Made by a program: the position numbers and the translations under genes. DNA of 64,000 nt from JAEUIX01 sp964611125 (GTDB lineage Bacteria; Planctomycetota; Phycisphaerae; Phycisphaerales; UBA1924), in contig CAZSZO010000010.1 in NCBI GenBank assembly GCA_964611125.1, positions 32,399-96,398 of the forward strand, in the 5' to 3' direction. Of the stretch, positions 16,271 to 24,806 are shown piece after piece. Below the pieces are notes generated by a model that worked only from the letters and a program-made list of their open reading frames with translations, had not been told where the DNA came from and ran no database searches. Each line of letters opens with the position of its first letter. Position 1 is the stretch's first letter.

Positions 16271-18744
16271 CCCTTGGTCAGGGCCTCGTCAAGGTTGAGC
16301 ACGACGTTGGCGACGATCGTCCACGCGGCGAGGCTGCTGGGATCAAGGTCGGTCGGTCGGCCGACTGGGAACAAGCCGAGCAGCGCTTCGCGGGCGGGGC
16401 CATCGGCTTGGAACCGCGCCAGCTCGGCGCTGAAGAGCGCCACCAGTCGAGCCCGCTCGGGCGCCTCTGGCGCACGGGCGAGCACCCGCCGGAACATCAG
16501 CGCGGCCCGCTCATCGTCGCTCCCGCCCGAACGCATCGCAACGACCGCCAGCCCGATGGCCGGCTCGATGAACGCCGGGTCGTTCAGCGTGAGGAGCGCC
16601 TGGAGGGGCGTATTGCTGCGCGAGCGGCGGGCGCAGGAGACCTGCCGCTGCGGCGCGTCGAACGTCGTGAAGGCGGGATGCGGCGATGATCGCTTCCAGT
16701 AGGTGTACACCGAGCGGCGCCGCCGGTCCGGCCCCTGGCTCTCGACCCACTGCTCGCCTGAGTACGGGCTCGCCCACACGCCGGCGGGCTGGGGCGGAAA
16801 GACAGGGGGACCGCCGACAGTCCGGCTGAGGATGCCGCCCGCCGCGAGGGCCTGATCGCGGATCATCTCGCCGGGCAGGCGAAACCGCGGCCCGCGGGCC
16901 AGGAGTCGATTCTGAGGGTCGCGTTCGAGCGCTTCCGACGAGATGGCGCTCGACTGCCGGTACGTCGCCGAGGTCACGATGAGCTTGAGCATCGCCTTCT
17001 GGCGCCAGCCTGTCGAGACCATCTCGCAGGCGAGCCAGTCGAGGAGCTCGGGGTGGCTGGGTGGTGAGCCGCGGGTTCCGAAGTCGTCGCTCGTCTCGAC
17101 AATCCCTGCGCCGAAGCACGCCTCCCACAGCCGGTTCACCGCGACCCGCGCCGTGAGGGGGTTCTCAGGGGAGACCAGCCAGCGGGCCAGGACCAGCCGG
17201 TCGGCCCGCGACCCGGCCCCGGATGGCGGCGACGGGAGCGGTGGCAGCACCTCCGGAACGCCGGGCGTCACCTCCTCCTCCGGGCTCAGGAAGCTTCCCT
17301 TGGCGAGCACATGGGTCACCCTCGGGGTCGGCAGCTCGCGCATGACCTGGGCGGTGCGCGGCAGGGCCAGCCGAGCCTCGATCACGGAGAGGCGGGCCCG
17401 CGCCGCCCGCCGCTCGATGGAGGCGTCGGGCGGAAGCGCGATCAGCCGCATGCGAAGATCGGCGGCCTCGGCCTCGAGCGACGGGCGGGAAGGGTCGGGT
17501 AGCGGGATGACCGGGCTGACGACCTCGATCTCGGCCCGGTCGGTCTGCCTGGTCTCGGCGGGTGAGTTGTTGAAGAACGCGAACAGCCGGTAGTAGTCCC
17601 GCTGGGTGAACGGGTCGTACTTGTGGTCGTGGCACTGGGCGCACCCCAGCGTGCTGCCGAGCCAGACGCTGGCGGTGGTCGCCGCGCGGTCCATGACGGC
17701 GTTGACCCGCTGCTCCTCCGGGTCGGTGCCGCCCTCCTCGTTGATCATCGTGCAGCGGTGGAAGCCCGTCGCGACATGCTGATCGACCGTCGCCCCCGGC
17801 AGCAGGTCGCCGGCGAGTTGCTCGATGGTGAACTGGTCAAAGGGCATATCGGCGTTGATGGCGCTGATGACCCAATCGCGGAAGGGCCACATGGTCCAGG
17901 CGAGGTCCTTCTCGTAGCCGCGCGAGTCGGCGTAGCGGGCCAGGTCGAGCCAGGGGCCGGCCCAGCGCTCGCCAAAGTGCGGCGAAGCCAGCAGCCGGTC
18001 AACAGCCCGCTCATATGCACCGGGCCGGTCGTCGGCCAGGAACGCGTCGACTTCAGCAACGGTTGGCGGCAGGCCGGTGAGGTCGAGGCTGGCTCGGCGG
18101 AGCAGCACGGCCGGCGCCGCCTCGGGCGAGGGGGCAAGGCCTTCACGCTCAAGGCGGGCCAGGATGAAACGGTCGATCGGCGAACGAACCCAGGTTCGAG
18201 CCAGCTCGCTGTGCTGAGGCGGCGGCGTCGGTCGAACGGGGGGCTCGTACGCCCAGTGCTTCCGCGCCGGTTCGCCATCAGCCACGATGTCGTCGGGCCA
18301 CGGGGCCCCTGCGGCGATCCAGGCCGCGATCGCCGAGACCTGCTCTGCAGGGAGAAGCGGCCGCTCAAAGGGCATCGGAGAGTCTTCGCCCTCACCCCTC
18401 ATGCGCTGGATGAGCGGGCTGGCGGCGGGGTCGCCGGGGACGATCGCCGGACCCTCCCTGCCGCCTTGCAGGAGGGCCGCGCGCGAGTCGACGCGCAATC
18501 GCCCGCTCTGACGACCCCGCGCGTGGCACTCAAAGCACGCAGTCTTGAGGATCGGCAGGACCCGCCCGGCAAAGTCGGGCCCCGGCTGCCCGGCTTCAGG
18601 GGCTGGGGCTGACGCGGCGCGACCCGCGGCCTCGGGCGGCGGTTCGGCAGGCCTCTGGGGCCCCGCGCTGAACAGGCCCGCGGCCCCGGCCCCGAGGGCC
18701 AGCAGCGGAATCGGCAGCAGGTGAGTGAGCGAGCGGTGTGGCAT
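16267..18744 (-). CDS. planctomycete cytochrome c (PSD1) DUF1549/DUF1553 protein
   Basis: An 825-residue exported protein. An N-terminal hydrophobic segment (residues ~8-28) is followed by a cytochrome-c-like module with CFECH (70-74) for haem attachment, then DUF1549 (~170-380, with ARYADSRGYEKDL and FTIEQLAGDLLP) and DUF1553 (~520-790, with FGTRGSPPSHPELLDWLA and NTPLQALLTLNDP). The distal Met or His ligand is not certain. Such proteins are nearly confined to planctomycetes and related phyla; a redox role in periplasmic breakdown of complex carbon has been proposed, without proof. It is followed by the overlapping DUF1501 gene and preceded by an isomerase-like gene on the same strand. Confidence 0.94.
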   Translation of the reverse strand: MPHRSLTHLLPIPLLALGAGAAGLFSAGPQRPAEPPPEAAGRAASAPAPEAGQPGPDFAGRVLPILKTACFECHARGRQSGRLRVDSRAALLQGGREGPAIVPGDPAASPLIQRMRGEGEDSPMPFERPLLPAEQVSAIAAWIAAGAPWPDDIVADGEPARKHWAYEPPVRPTPPPQHSELARTWVRSPIDRFILARLEREGLAPSPEAAPAVLLRRASLDLTGLPPTVAEVDAFLADDRPGAYERAVDRLLASPHFGERWAGPWLDLARYADSRGYEKDLAWTMWPFRDWVISAINADMPFDQFTIEQLAGDLLPGATVDQHVATGFHRCTMINEEGGTDPEEQRVNAVMDRAATTASVWLGSTLGCAQCHDHKYDPFTQRDYYRLFAFFNNSPAETRQTDRAEIEVVSPVIPLPDPSRPSLEAEAADLRMRLIALPPDASIERRAARARLSVIEARLALPRTAQVMRELPTPRVTHVLAKGSFLSPEEEVTPGVPEVLPPLPSPPSGAGSRADRLVLARWLVSPENPLTARVAVNRLWEACFGAGIVETSDDFGTRGSPPSHPELLDWLACEMVSTGWRQKAMLKLIVTSATYRQSSAISSEALERDPQNRLLARGPRFRLPGEMIRDQALAAGGILSRTVGGPPVFPPQPAGVWASPYSGEQWVESQGPDRRRRSVYTYWKRSSPHPAFTTFDAPQRQVSCARRSRSNTPLQALLTLNDPAFIEPAIGLAVVAMRSGGSDDERAALMFRRVLARAPEAPERARLVALFSAELARFQADGPAREALLGLFPVGRPTDLDPSSLAAWTIVANVVLNLDEALTKG

Positions 18745-18789
18745 GTGGGTTGGCCCAAGGTCCGAACGATCTCCAGCTCAGCACTCCAT

Positions 18790-18821
18790 TTCTCCGTCTC
18801 TCCGTTTCTCCGTCTCTCCAT
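18790..18821. repeat. two 16-bp tandem repeats (TTCTCCGTCTCTCCGT)
   Basis: Pyrimidine-rich 16-base unit present twice (last unit has CAT for CGT), itself made of 8-base near-repeats. On the coding (minus) strand it reads as repeated GGAGA motifs 45-75 bases upstream of the cytochrome gene start. It could be a slippage-prone leader; no function is evident. Confidence 0.7.
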
Positions 18822-18823
18822 CA

Positions 18824-19792
18824 TCAGAGGGCGAACAGGCGGTCCATCTGGTCGCCGATCTGCTGCAGCCGCTTGCGATCACCGCCGCGGACCTCCGCCG
18901 TGGCCCAGCGGCCGGTGAGGTCGGTGGAATAGCCGATGGCGTCGAGCTCGGCCATCACTTTGGACCACTGGGCGTCGCCCTCGCCGAGTTCGACATCGAA
19001 GCCCTTCCACAGGCCCTCTTTGTCGCGTTTGCTGCGACTGAAGTCCTTGATGTGCAGCTTGACGATCCGCTCGGCGATGAGGCGGATCCACTGGTCGGGG
19101 TAGCCGAAGTTGATGCAGTTGCCGATATCGAAGTGGAAGCCCATCGCAGGGCTGCTGAAGTCGTCGATGTACTGGCCGCATTCCAGCGGGCTCAGCAGGA
19201 AGCCGTTCCAGACGTTCTCGATGCCGATCTTGACGTTGGCCGCCTGGGCCTGCGGGAGGACATCCTTGATCAGCTCCTGCGAGAGGCGATAGGCCTCGTC
19301 GTAGGGTGCGTCGGCGGTCACCACGGCGGGCACGAGGAGGATGCTGGTGACGTCAAGCGTCTTGGCGTCGCTGAGGCACTTGCGGAGGGCGTCCTGGCCA
19401 CGGGCCCGCACCTCGGGGGCGGGGTGGTTCAGTGGGTATTTCCAGTGGGCCGAGTCGACCAGCCCGTGCACCTTGATCCCCGTGTCGCCAGAGGCGCGGA
19501 GGATCTCGTCAGTGGGGATGTCCGATGGGCTGTCCATCTCGACGCCGGCGAAGCCACAGTCGCGGAGGATCTTGAACCGCTCGACCACCGTCGCCCCCTC
19601 GCTGATCATGCCATACATGACGGCCTTGCGCAGCGTGCGCCTGGGCTTGGGTCGGATCGCCGCCGGAGCATCCTGGGGGCTCTGGCGTCGGGGCGCGGGC
19701 CGACCGGCGCCGGGGGCCGCGACTGCTGCGGACCCGAGACCGGCGGCCGCGGCGGCGCCGAGAAACGTTCGACGAGAGAAGTGAGTGCTCAT
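18824..19792 (-). CDS. Tat-exported sugar phosphate isomerase/epimerase-like TIM-barrel protein
   Basis: A 322-residue protein starting at ATG 19792 with a twin-arginine signal (SRRTFLGAAAAAG, residues 6-18). The body fits the xylose-isomerase-like AP-endonuclease-2 TIM barrel: VVERFKILRDCGFAGVEMD early, a metal-binding His in LVDSAHW, GIENVWNGFL with the metal-ligand Glu, and FHFDIGNCINFG with Asp. Substrate unknown; related exported proteins accompany Gfo/Idh/MocA oxidoreductases in planctomycetes and are thought to act on carbohydrates. The oxidoreductase gene lies 39 bases upstream, so co-transcription is likely. The upstream in-frame Met at 19828 would spoil the signal peptide and was not used. 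Confidence 0.9.
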   Translation of the reverse strand: MSTHFSRRTFLGAAAAAGLGSAAVAAPGAGRPAPRRQSPQDAPAAIRPKPRRTLRKAVMYGMISEGATVVERFKILRDCGFAGVEMDSPSDIPTDEILRASGDTGIKVHGLVDSAHWKYPLNHPAPEVRARGQDALRKCLSDAKTLDVTSILLVPAVVTADAPYDEAYRLSQELIKDVLPQAQAANVKIGIENVWNGFLLSPLECGQYIDDFSSPAMGFHFDIGNCINFGYPDQWIRLIAERIVKLHIKDFSRSKRDKEGLWKGFDVELGEGDAQWSKVMAELDAIGYSTDLTGRWATAEVRGGDRKRLQQIGDQMDRLFAL

Positions 19793-19831
19793 GGTGCTTG
19801 TCCACACTTGGGGCGAGGTTCCGGGCAAGGA

Positions 19832-21196
19832 TCAGGTGAACTTCGTCCGGCCGGGAATGGCCACCTCCGGCGTCGCGAATGGTCCCCACTGGAGGGTTTC
19901 AGGCACGAGCGATTCCTTGGAGTTCATCGCCTGCTCCCAGGTGATGGCCTTGCCGGTGTACGCCCCCATCCGGGCCATCACCGCCAGCAGGGTGCTGTTG
20001 GCGCCCTCGACGCCATTATTCATGGGCTTGCCCGACCGGATCGAGGCGAACAGTTCATTGTGCTCAACCTGGTACATCTCCCCGGCGTCCTCCGGCTTGC
20101 CAACGCCGGTCCAGATCTCTTCGCCGGCATGGCTCTTGAACGGGAACCGGGCGTTCCAGCTGTCGATCGTGGCCAGGCCCTTGGAGCCGTAGACGTAGTC
20201 CTTGTTGTCGCCCGGGAAGCCGTCGATCTGGCAGCAGGTGTGGTACGCCCGCCGGCCGTCGTCGTACTCATAGATGGCGGAGAAGTGATCGAAGACGTTG
20301 CCATGCTCGGGGCCGCTGCGGGCCGCGCGGCCGCCCAGGCACGTGACGCGAGTGGGCAGCTTGTCCTGCATCGCCCAGGCCATGCGGTCGATGCTGTGCA
20401 CCGCCTGCTCGACGATGTGGTCGCCGGAGATCCAGGTGAAGTGCCACCAGTTGCGCATCTGAAACTCAAGGTCGCTCCACTCGCTCTTGCGGGGCCGCTT
20501 GCCGATGGAGCCGGTGTGATAGTTGGTGTAGACCGTCGCGATTCGGCCCAGGGCGCCCTCGTGTAGCTTGGCGAAGGCCTCGCGCATGCCCGGGTGGAAC
20601 CGCCAGCAGAAGCCGACGGTCAGGGCCAGGTTCTTCCGCTTGGCGAGGGCGGCCGACTCCAGCACCGAGCGCACGCCCGGGGCGTCGACCGCGACGGGCT
20701 TCTCAGCGAAGACGTGCTTGCCCGCCTCGATCGCGGCCTTCAGGTGCGCGGGCCGGAAGCAGGGATAGGTGGTCAGGATGACCACATCCACGCCGCTATC
20801 GATGACCTTCTGATAGGCGTCGAAGCCGATGAATTGGCGCTCCGGAGGGACCTGCAGCCGCTGCGAGGCCTGCTCGCCCAGTTCCTTGCCGATGCCCGAC
20901 AGGCTGTCCTGAAGCCGGTCGGCGAAGACGTCGCCCATGGCGACGAGCACGGTGTCGGGGTCGGCCCGCAGCGCCTGGATAGCGGCGCCGCGCCCGCGCC
21001 CGCCACAGCCGATCAGGCCGATCCGCAGGGTGGGGTTCGCCGGCCGGGCCGCATCCCGCATGCCCGCGAGGGACGCCGCGTCGGGCAGGCCCGCCAGCAC
21101 GGGCGCCGCGAGCATCGCCGACTTCAGCACCTCGCGGCGTGAGAGCGAACCCGGCTCCGGCAAGCTCAACGGACCTGACGGGGAAGACGTAGTCAC
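19832..21196 (-). CDS. Tat-exported Gfo/Idh/MocA family oxidoreductase
   Basis: A 454-residue protein with a Tat signal (SRREVLKSAMLAAP, ~19-32), Rossmann motif RIGLIGCGGRGRG and the AEKPVAVD segment carrying the EKP motif. Further family features are TVGFCWRFHPGMREA and GDHIVEQAVHSIDRM, which contributes catalytic His and Asp positions. Expected activity is NAD(P)-dependent oxidoreduction of a sugar or polyol; being exported, it may use a bound cofactor. The start is GTG at 21196 overlapping the stop of the upstream SUMF1-fold gene (GTGA). It clusters with the isomerase-like gene 39 bases downstream. Confidence 0.94.
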   Translation of the reverse strand: MTTSSPSGPLSLPEPGSLSRREVLKSAMLAAPVLAGLPDAASLAGMRDAARPANPTLRIGLIGCGGRGRGAAIQALRADPDTVLVAMGDVFADRLQDSLSGIGKELGEQASQRLQVPPERQFIGFDAYQKVIDSGVDVVILTTYPCFRPAHLKAAIEAGKHVFAEKPVAVDAPGVRSVLESAALAKRKNLALTVGFCWRFHPGMREAFAKLHEGALGRIATVYTNYHTGSIGKRPRKSEWSDLEFQMRNWWHFTWISGDHIVEQAVHSIDRMAWAMQDKLPTRVTCLGGRAARSGPEHGNVFDHFSAIYEYDDGRRAYHTCCQIDGFPGDNKDYVYGSKGLATIDSWNARFPFKSHAGEEIWTGVGKPEDAGEMYQVEHNELFASIRSGKPMNNGVEGANSTLLAVMARMGAYTGKAITWEQAMNSKESLVPETLQWGPFATPEVAIPGRTKFT

Positions 21197-22254
21197 GGTG
21201 CGGGCTCCTTGGGGGTCGGCGTGGGGGCGGGGGCCGGGGTAGAGGTGGGGGCGCCTGCGGGCGGGGTATCAGGCCGGGGCGGGCCTCCGGCGGGACCGGT
21301 CGGGTTGACCGGGGCCTTGGCGGGTTGATCACCATCGGCCTCGCAGACAATCCGGAAGCCCGCGAACGGGCCATCGGAGAGCCACCAGGTGCTCTTTGGC
21401 AACTGCGGATCGGTGGCGTTCCAGGTGCGGTCCTGGGCGATGCGCGCCTCGACTGTCAGCTTTTCGGGCGGGTCGCGGTAGCTCCCACCCTTGGTGATGG
21501 GCTTGCCGTCGCGCCCGTTCACCCACTCGCGAACGTTGCCGTGCATGTCGAAGAGCCCGAGCGAGCTCGGCTTCTTCTTGCCGACGGGGTGAGGTGTTCC
21601 TTCGCTGTTAGCCGCGAACCACGCGTGTTCACCGAGCGCGGCGGCATCGGATCCGAAGCTGAAGGCGGGCGCCGCCGGGGCGCCCGAGCCGCTCGCGCCA
21701 GCCCCCGCCCCACTGCCCGCACTCCCGCCGCGGCAGGCATGCTCCCACTCATCTTCACTGGCGAGGCGGTACTTGCGCCCGCTCTTGAGCGAGAGCCACT
21801 CACAAAACCCTGCGGCGGCCCGGTGGGTGAGGCTGATCGCCGCGTACCCCTCGTGGCCGAAGCCCCGATCCGGGGGCAGGTAGGGCTTGCTGGGGCGGGT
21901 CTTGGCATCGGCATCGGAGGGTGGGGCATCCTCCGGTTCGTCGAGCCGGTAGGCGAAGACGTCGAAGGCCTCCCACGTCACCTCGGTGGCGCTCATCCAG
22001 AAGGGCTTGATCTTGCCGTCGGGGCTTCCGGGGATCGGGACCATATCCAGCTTGTACGCGGCGCTGGGGATGTCCTGCTTGAACGGCTTAAGGGCCGGAA
22101 TTGGCCCCTGGGGTGCCTGGCCGGGCTCGGTTCGCCCGGCGGCGCCGAGACCGCCTGCAACAAGCACGCACGCCGCAGCAAGCGCGAGCGCACCAAGCCC
22201 GATCTGCAGGCGACCAGCGCCGTCAACACGGAGCGCCCTGAGTAAACTGGACAC
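21193..22254 (-). CDS. SUMF1/FGE-fold protein lacking the catalytic cysteine pair
   Basis: A 353-residue protein with an N-terminal hydrophobic helix (GALALAAACVLVAGG), probably a membrane anchor or signal. The body has the formylglycine-generating-enzyme fold signatures: FWMSATEVTWEAF, YRLASEDEWEHACRGG, LGLFDMHGNVREWVNG, KGGSYRDP and FAGFRIVCE. In true FGE the GGS block is followed by two copper-binding cysteines; here the stretch GGSYRDPPEKLTVEAR has none, so sulfatase activation is unlikely. The C-terminus is a Pro/Thr/Ala tail. GTG 22254 was chosen since GGGAG lies nine bases upstream; it is almost back to back with the divergent apbE start. The gene is coupled by GTGA overlap to the downstream oxidoreductase. 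Confidence 0.85.
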   Translation of the reverse strand: MSSLLRALRVDGAGRLQIGLGALALAAACVLVAGGLGAAGRTEPGQAPQGPIPALKPFKQDIPSAAYKLDMVPIPGSPDGKIKPFWMSATEVTWEAFDVFAYRLDEPEDAPPSDADAKTRPSKPYLPPDRGFGHEGYAAISLTHRAAAGFCEWLSLKSGRKYRLASEDEWEHACRGGSAGSGAGAGASGSGAPAAPAFSFGSDAAALGEHAWFAANSEGTPHPVGKKKPSSLGLFDMHGNVREWVNGRDGKPITKGGSYRDPPEKLTVEARIAQDRTWNATDPQLPKSTWWLSDGPFAGFRIVCEADGDQPAKAPVNPTGPAGGPPRPDTPPAGAPTSTPAPAPTPTPKEPAP

Positions 22255-22276
22255 CGTGAGTGCTCCCGCGCTGCGC

Positions 22277-23410
22277 ATGCTCGATGTCCTGATGGCTGTC
22301 CGGCTCGTCGTTCTGCTGGGCGCGTTGTTGGGCGCGCTGTTGGGCGGCGCCATGCTGGCCGCCTGCGCATCGAGCCCGCCCGCCCCCGAGCGACGTTTGG
22401 AGTTTACTCGACTCTGCATGGGCGTGCAAACCCGGGTTGTGCTTTACGCCGCGGATGCCGCCGCCGGCGAGGCCGCCGCCGCCCTGGCCTTCGCCCGGAT
22501 CGGCCAGATCGAGGCCGTGATGAGCGACTACCGGCCCGCCAGCGACCTCTCGCGCGTGAACGCCTCGGCGGGCGGTGCAGGCGAACCGCTGCGCGTTGAT
22601 CCGGAACTGGTCGAGATCCTCGCCACCGCGGCACGCGTCTCCGAAGCTGGCGATGGCGCCTTTGATGTCACCGTCGGCCCCGCGGTGCGGAGCTGGCGGC
22701 GGGCTCGTCAGGAGCGGCGGCTGCCGAGTGAAAACGCCGTTCGGGAGGTTCGCTCGCTGATCGATTGGCGCGCGGTGGAGGTCGATCCGCAAGCCTCGAC
22801 GGTGCGGCTCGCTCGGGCGGGCATGGCCCTGGACCTGGGCGGTATCGCCAAGGGGTACGCCGCGGAGCGGGCGGTGCGGGAACTGGCCAGGCTGGGCTTT
22901 CCTCGCTGCCTGGTGGCCCTGTCGGGCGATGTCGTGGCTGGGGATCCGCCGCCGCGCGAGTCGGGGGGCGGGCGGGGGGGAGGGGGCCGGCAGGCGCCAG
23001 GCGGCTGGCGGATCGCCCTGGCCGGGGAGGCCGGCTCGCCCCGTCCTGAGCCGACGCTGCTGGTGCTCCGCAATCGCGCCCTGTCGACTTCCGGCGACGA
23101 ACGTCAGTTTGTTGAGATCGACGGTGTCCGCTACGCCCACATCATCGATCCCCGGACCGGGCTGGGCTCCTCCCGCCGCCGCAGCGCGACCGTCATCGCC
23201 CCGACGGGCGAACTCGCCGACAGCCTCGCCAAGCTGGCCTTCCTGCTCGATGGCCCCGCGGCGGAGTCCGCTCTGGCGCGGTTTCCCGGAGTTTCGGCCA
23301 TCATCGATGATCACGGCGAACACGGTGACCACGGCGAACACGGTGACCACACCGGCCGGACGCTCATTGGCCCAAGCGGCATCCCCTGGGCGCCCGCCCC
23401 GGCGCCGTGA
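22277..23410 (+). CDS. apbE: FAD:protein FMN transferase, lipoprotein
   Basis: A 377-residue ApbE-family enzyme that attaches FMN covalently to Thr/Ser of exported flavoproteins such as RnfG or NqrC. A lipobox (AMLAAC) follows the N-terminal helix, placing it at the periplasmic face of a membrane. Family blocks: FARIGQIEAVMSDYRPASDLS, GAFDVTVGP, ALDLGGIAKGYAAERAV, LSGDVVAGDPP and YAHIIDPRTGLGSS with metal/FAD-binding residues. The C-terminus contains a His-rich tandem repeat. A GTG at 22256 in frame is an alternative start. No Rnf/Nqr targets are in the window. The MFS gene follows 64 bases later. Confidence 0.93.
   Translation: MLDVLMAVRLVVLLGALLGALLGGAMLAACASSPPAPERRLEFTRLCMGVQTRVVLYAADAAAGEAAAALAFARIGQIEAVMSDYRPASDLSRVNASAGGAGEPLRVDPELVEILATAARVSEAGDGAFDVTVGPAVRSWRRARQERRLPSENAVREVRSLIDWRAVEVDPQASTVRLARAGMALDLGGIAKGYAAERAVRELARLGFPRCLVALSGDVVAGDPPPRESGGGRGGGGRQAPGGWRIALAGEAGSPRPEPTLLVLRNRALSTSGDERQFVEIDGVRYAHIIDPRTGLGSSRRRSATVIAPTGELADSLAKLAFLLDGPAAESALARFPGVSAIIDDHGEHGDHGEHGDHTGRTLIGPSGIPWAPAPAP
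23310..23351 (+). repeat. 18-bp tandem repeat encoding a His/Asp/Glu-rich loop in ApbE
   Basis: The unit CACGGCGAACACGGTGAC occurs twice and partially a third time in the 3' part of apbE, giving the peptide DHGEHGDHGEHGDH. This adds a probable metal-binding stretch next to the end of the enzyme. Copy-number variation between strains is expected for such a repeat. Confidence 0.75.
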
Positions 23411-23474
23411 GTACCAGGGTGGCTACGTGGGGGCGGCCGCTTGCGGGCCGGGCGCGGACTTGTACACTGGCTCG

Positions 23475-24758
23475 ATGAGCACCCCAGCCGCCCCCGATGC
23501 CCTTTCGCACCACGCCGCGCCGCCGCCCGCCTTCGTGGGCGTCCGCCTGTCGATCATGATGTTCCTGGAGTTCTTCGTCTGGGGCGCCTGGTACGTCTCG
23601 ATGACGGGGTTCATCAACAAGTCGGGCATGGCGGGGGTCACGGCCGCGGCGTATACCGTCGGCCCGCTGGCGGCGATCATCTCGCCGTTCTTCCTGGGCT
23701 TGATCGCCGACCGGTTCTTCGCGACCCAGCGGGTGCTCGGGGTGATGCACCTGCTGGGCGGGGCGTGCCTGATCGCGGCGCCCATGGCGGCCCGGGCCTT
23801 CGACCCCAAGACCGAGAGCGCGTTCCTCCATCCGTTCATCCTGCTGCTGCTGCTGCACATGCTCTGCTACATGCCCACGCTCGGGCTCACAGGCAGCGTC
23901 TCGTTTCACCACCTGCGGTCGAGCGAGAAGGGCTTCCCCTTCGTGCGCGTCTTCGGCACCATCGGCTGGATCGCCGGGAACCTCATCGTGAGCCAGCTCC
24001 CGGGCAAGGACGCCTCGGCGCTGCAGTTCCAGGTCGCCGGGGGCGCGGCCCTGCTCCTGGGCCTATTCGCCTTCACGCTCCCGAGCACCCCGCCGCCGCT
24101 GCGGGGTAAGTCGGTCACGCTCGGGCAGATCATGGGGCTCGACGCGCTGGTGCTCTTCCGCGACCGGGCTTACCTGGTGTTCATCGTCTGCTCCTGCCTT
24201 CTGTGCATCCCCCTGGCCAGCTACTACGCCAGCGCCCGCAACTACGTGGAGTGGTCCGGGGCGCTCGTGAACGGCTCGGCGACGTTCACCATGTCCTTCG
24301 GCCAGATGTCCGAGATCCTGTTCATGCTCGCGATTCCGTTCTTTTTCGCGCGCCTGGGCGTCAAGTGGATGCTCGTCGCCGGCATGGCCGCCTGGGTCGT
24401 GCGCTACGGCCTGTTCGCCGGGGCGGCCGGCGACAAGGTCATGCCCATGATCCTGATGGGCGTGCTGCTGCACGGCATCTGCTACGACTTCTTCTTCGTC
24501 ACCGGCATGATCTACGTTGATCGGGCCGCCCCCCCCACCATCCGCGGCCAGGCCCAGGGCTTCCTGGTGCTCATCACGCAGGGCGTCGGCATGCTCATCG
24601 GCGCCCAAGCCAACGGCTTGCTCATGGGCGTGTTCAACACCGGCACACCCGAGGCCCCGATCATCGACTGGGGAAGCGTGTGGTGGACTCTCGCGGCCGC
24701 TTCAGCGGTGATCACAGGCCTGTTCGCCCTGGCCTTCAACCCCGGCCGCCGCGTGTGA
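23475..24758 (+). CDS. MFS permease of the nucleoside:H+ symporter type
   Basis: A 427-residue integral membrane protein with about 12 hydrophobic helices. The N-terminal MMFLEFFVWGAWYVSMTGF and the following SPFFLGLIADRFF loop are typical of the NupG-like nucleoside:proton symporter family of the major facilitator superfamily; GQAQGFLVLITQGVGMLIG is the matching C-half segment. Transport of nucleosides is plausible but planctomycete members of the family may carry other substrates. The ATG at 23475 directly precedes the family homology; the frame is open upstream only because it overlaps the apbE region. Confidence 0.88.
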   Translation: MSTPAAPDALSHHAAPPPAFVGVRLSIMMFLEFFVWGAWYVSMTGFINKSGMAGVTAAAYTVGPLAAIISPFFLGLIADRFFATQRVLGVMHLLGGACLIAAPMAARAFDPKTESAFLHPFILLLLLHMLCYMPTLGLTGSVSFHHLRSSEKGFPFVRVFGTIGWIAGNLIVSQLPGKDASALQFQVAGGAALLLGLFAFTLPSTPPPLRGKSVTLGQIMGLDALVLFRDRAYLVFIVCSCLLCIPLASYYASARNYVEWSGALVNGSATFTMSFGQMSEILFMLAIPFFFARLGVKWMLVAGMAAWVVRYGLFAGAAGDKVMPMILMGVLLHGICYDFFFVTGMIYVDRAAPPTIRGQAQGFLVLITQGVGMLIGAQANGLLMGVFNTGTPEAPIIDWGSVWWTLAAASAVITGLFALAFNPGRRV

Positions 24759-24806
24759 ACGAGGCCGGGGCCCCGACCACGCCACTCGGCGGCCCCCCCG
24801 GCCGGC

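Noticed and set aside
23310..23351. CRISPR-like repeat
   Set aside because: The 18-bp repeat is directly tandem without spacers and in frame inside apbE.
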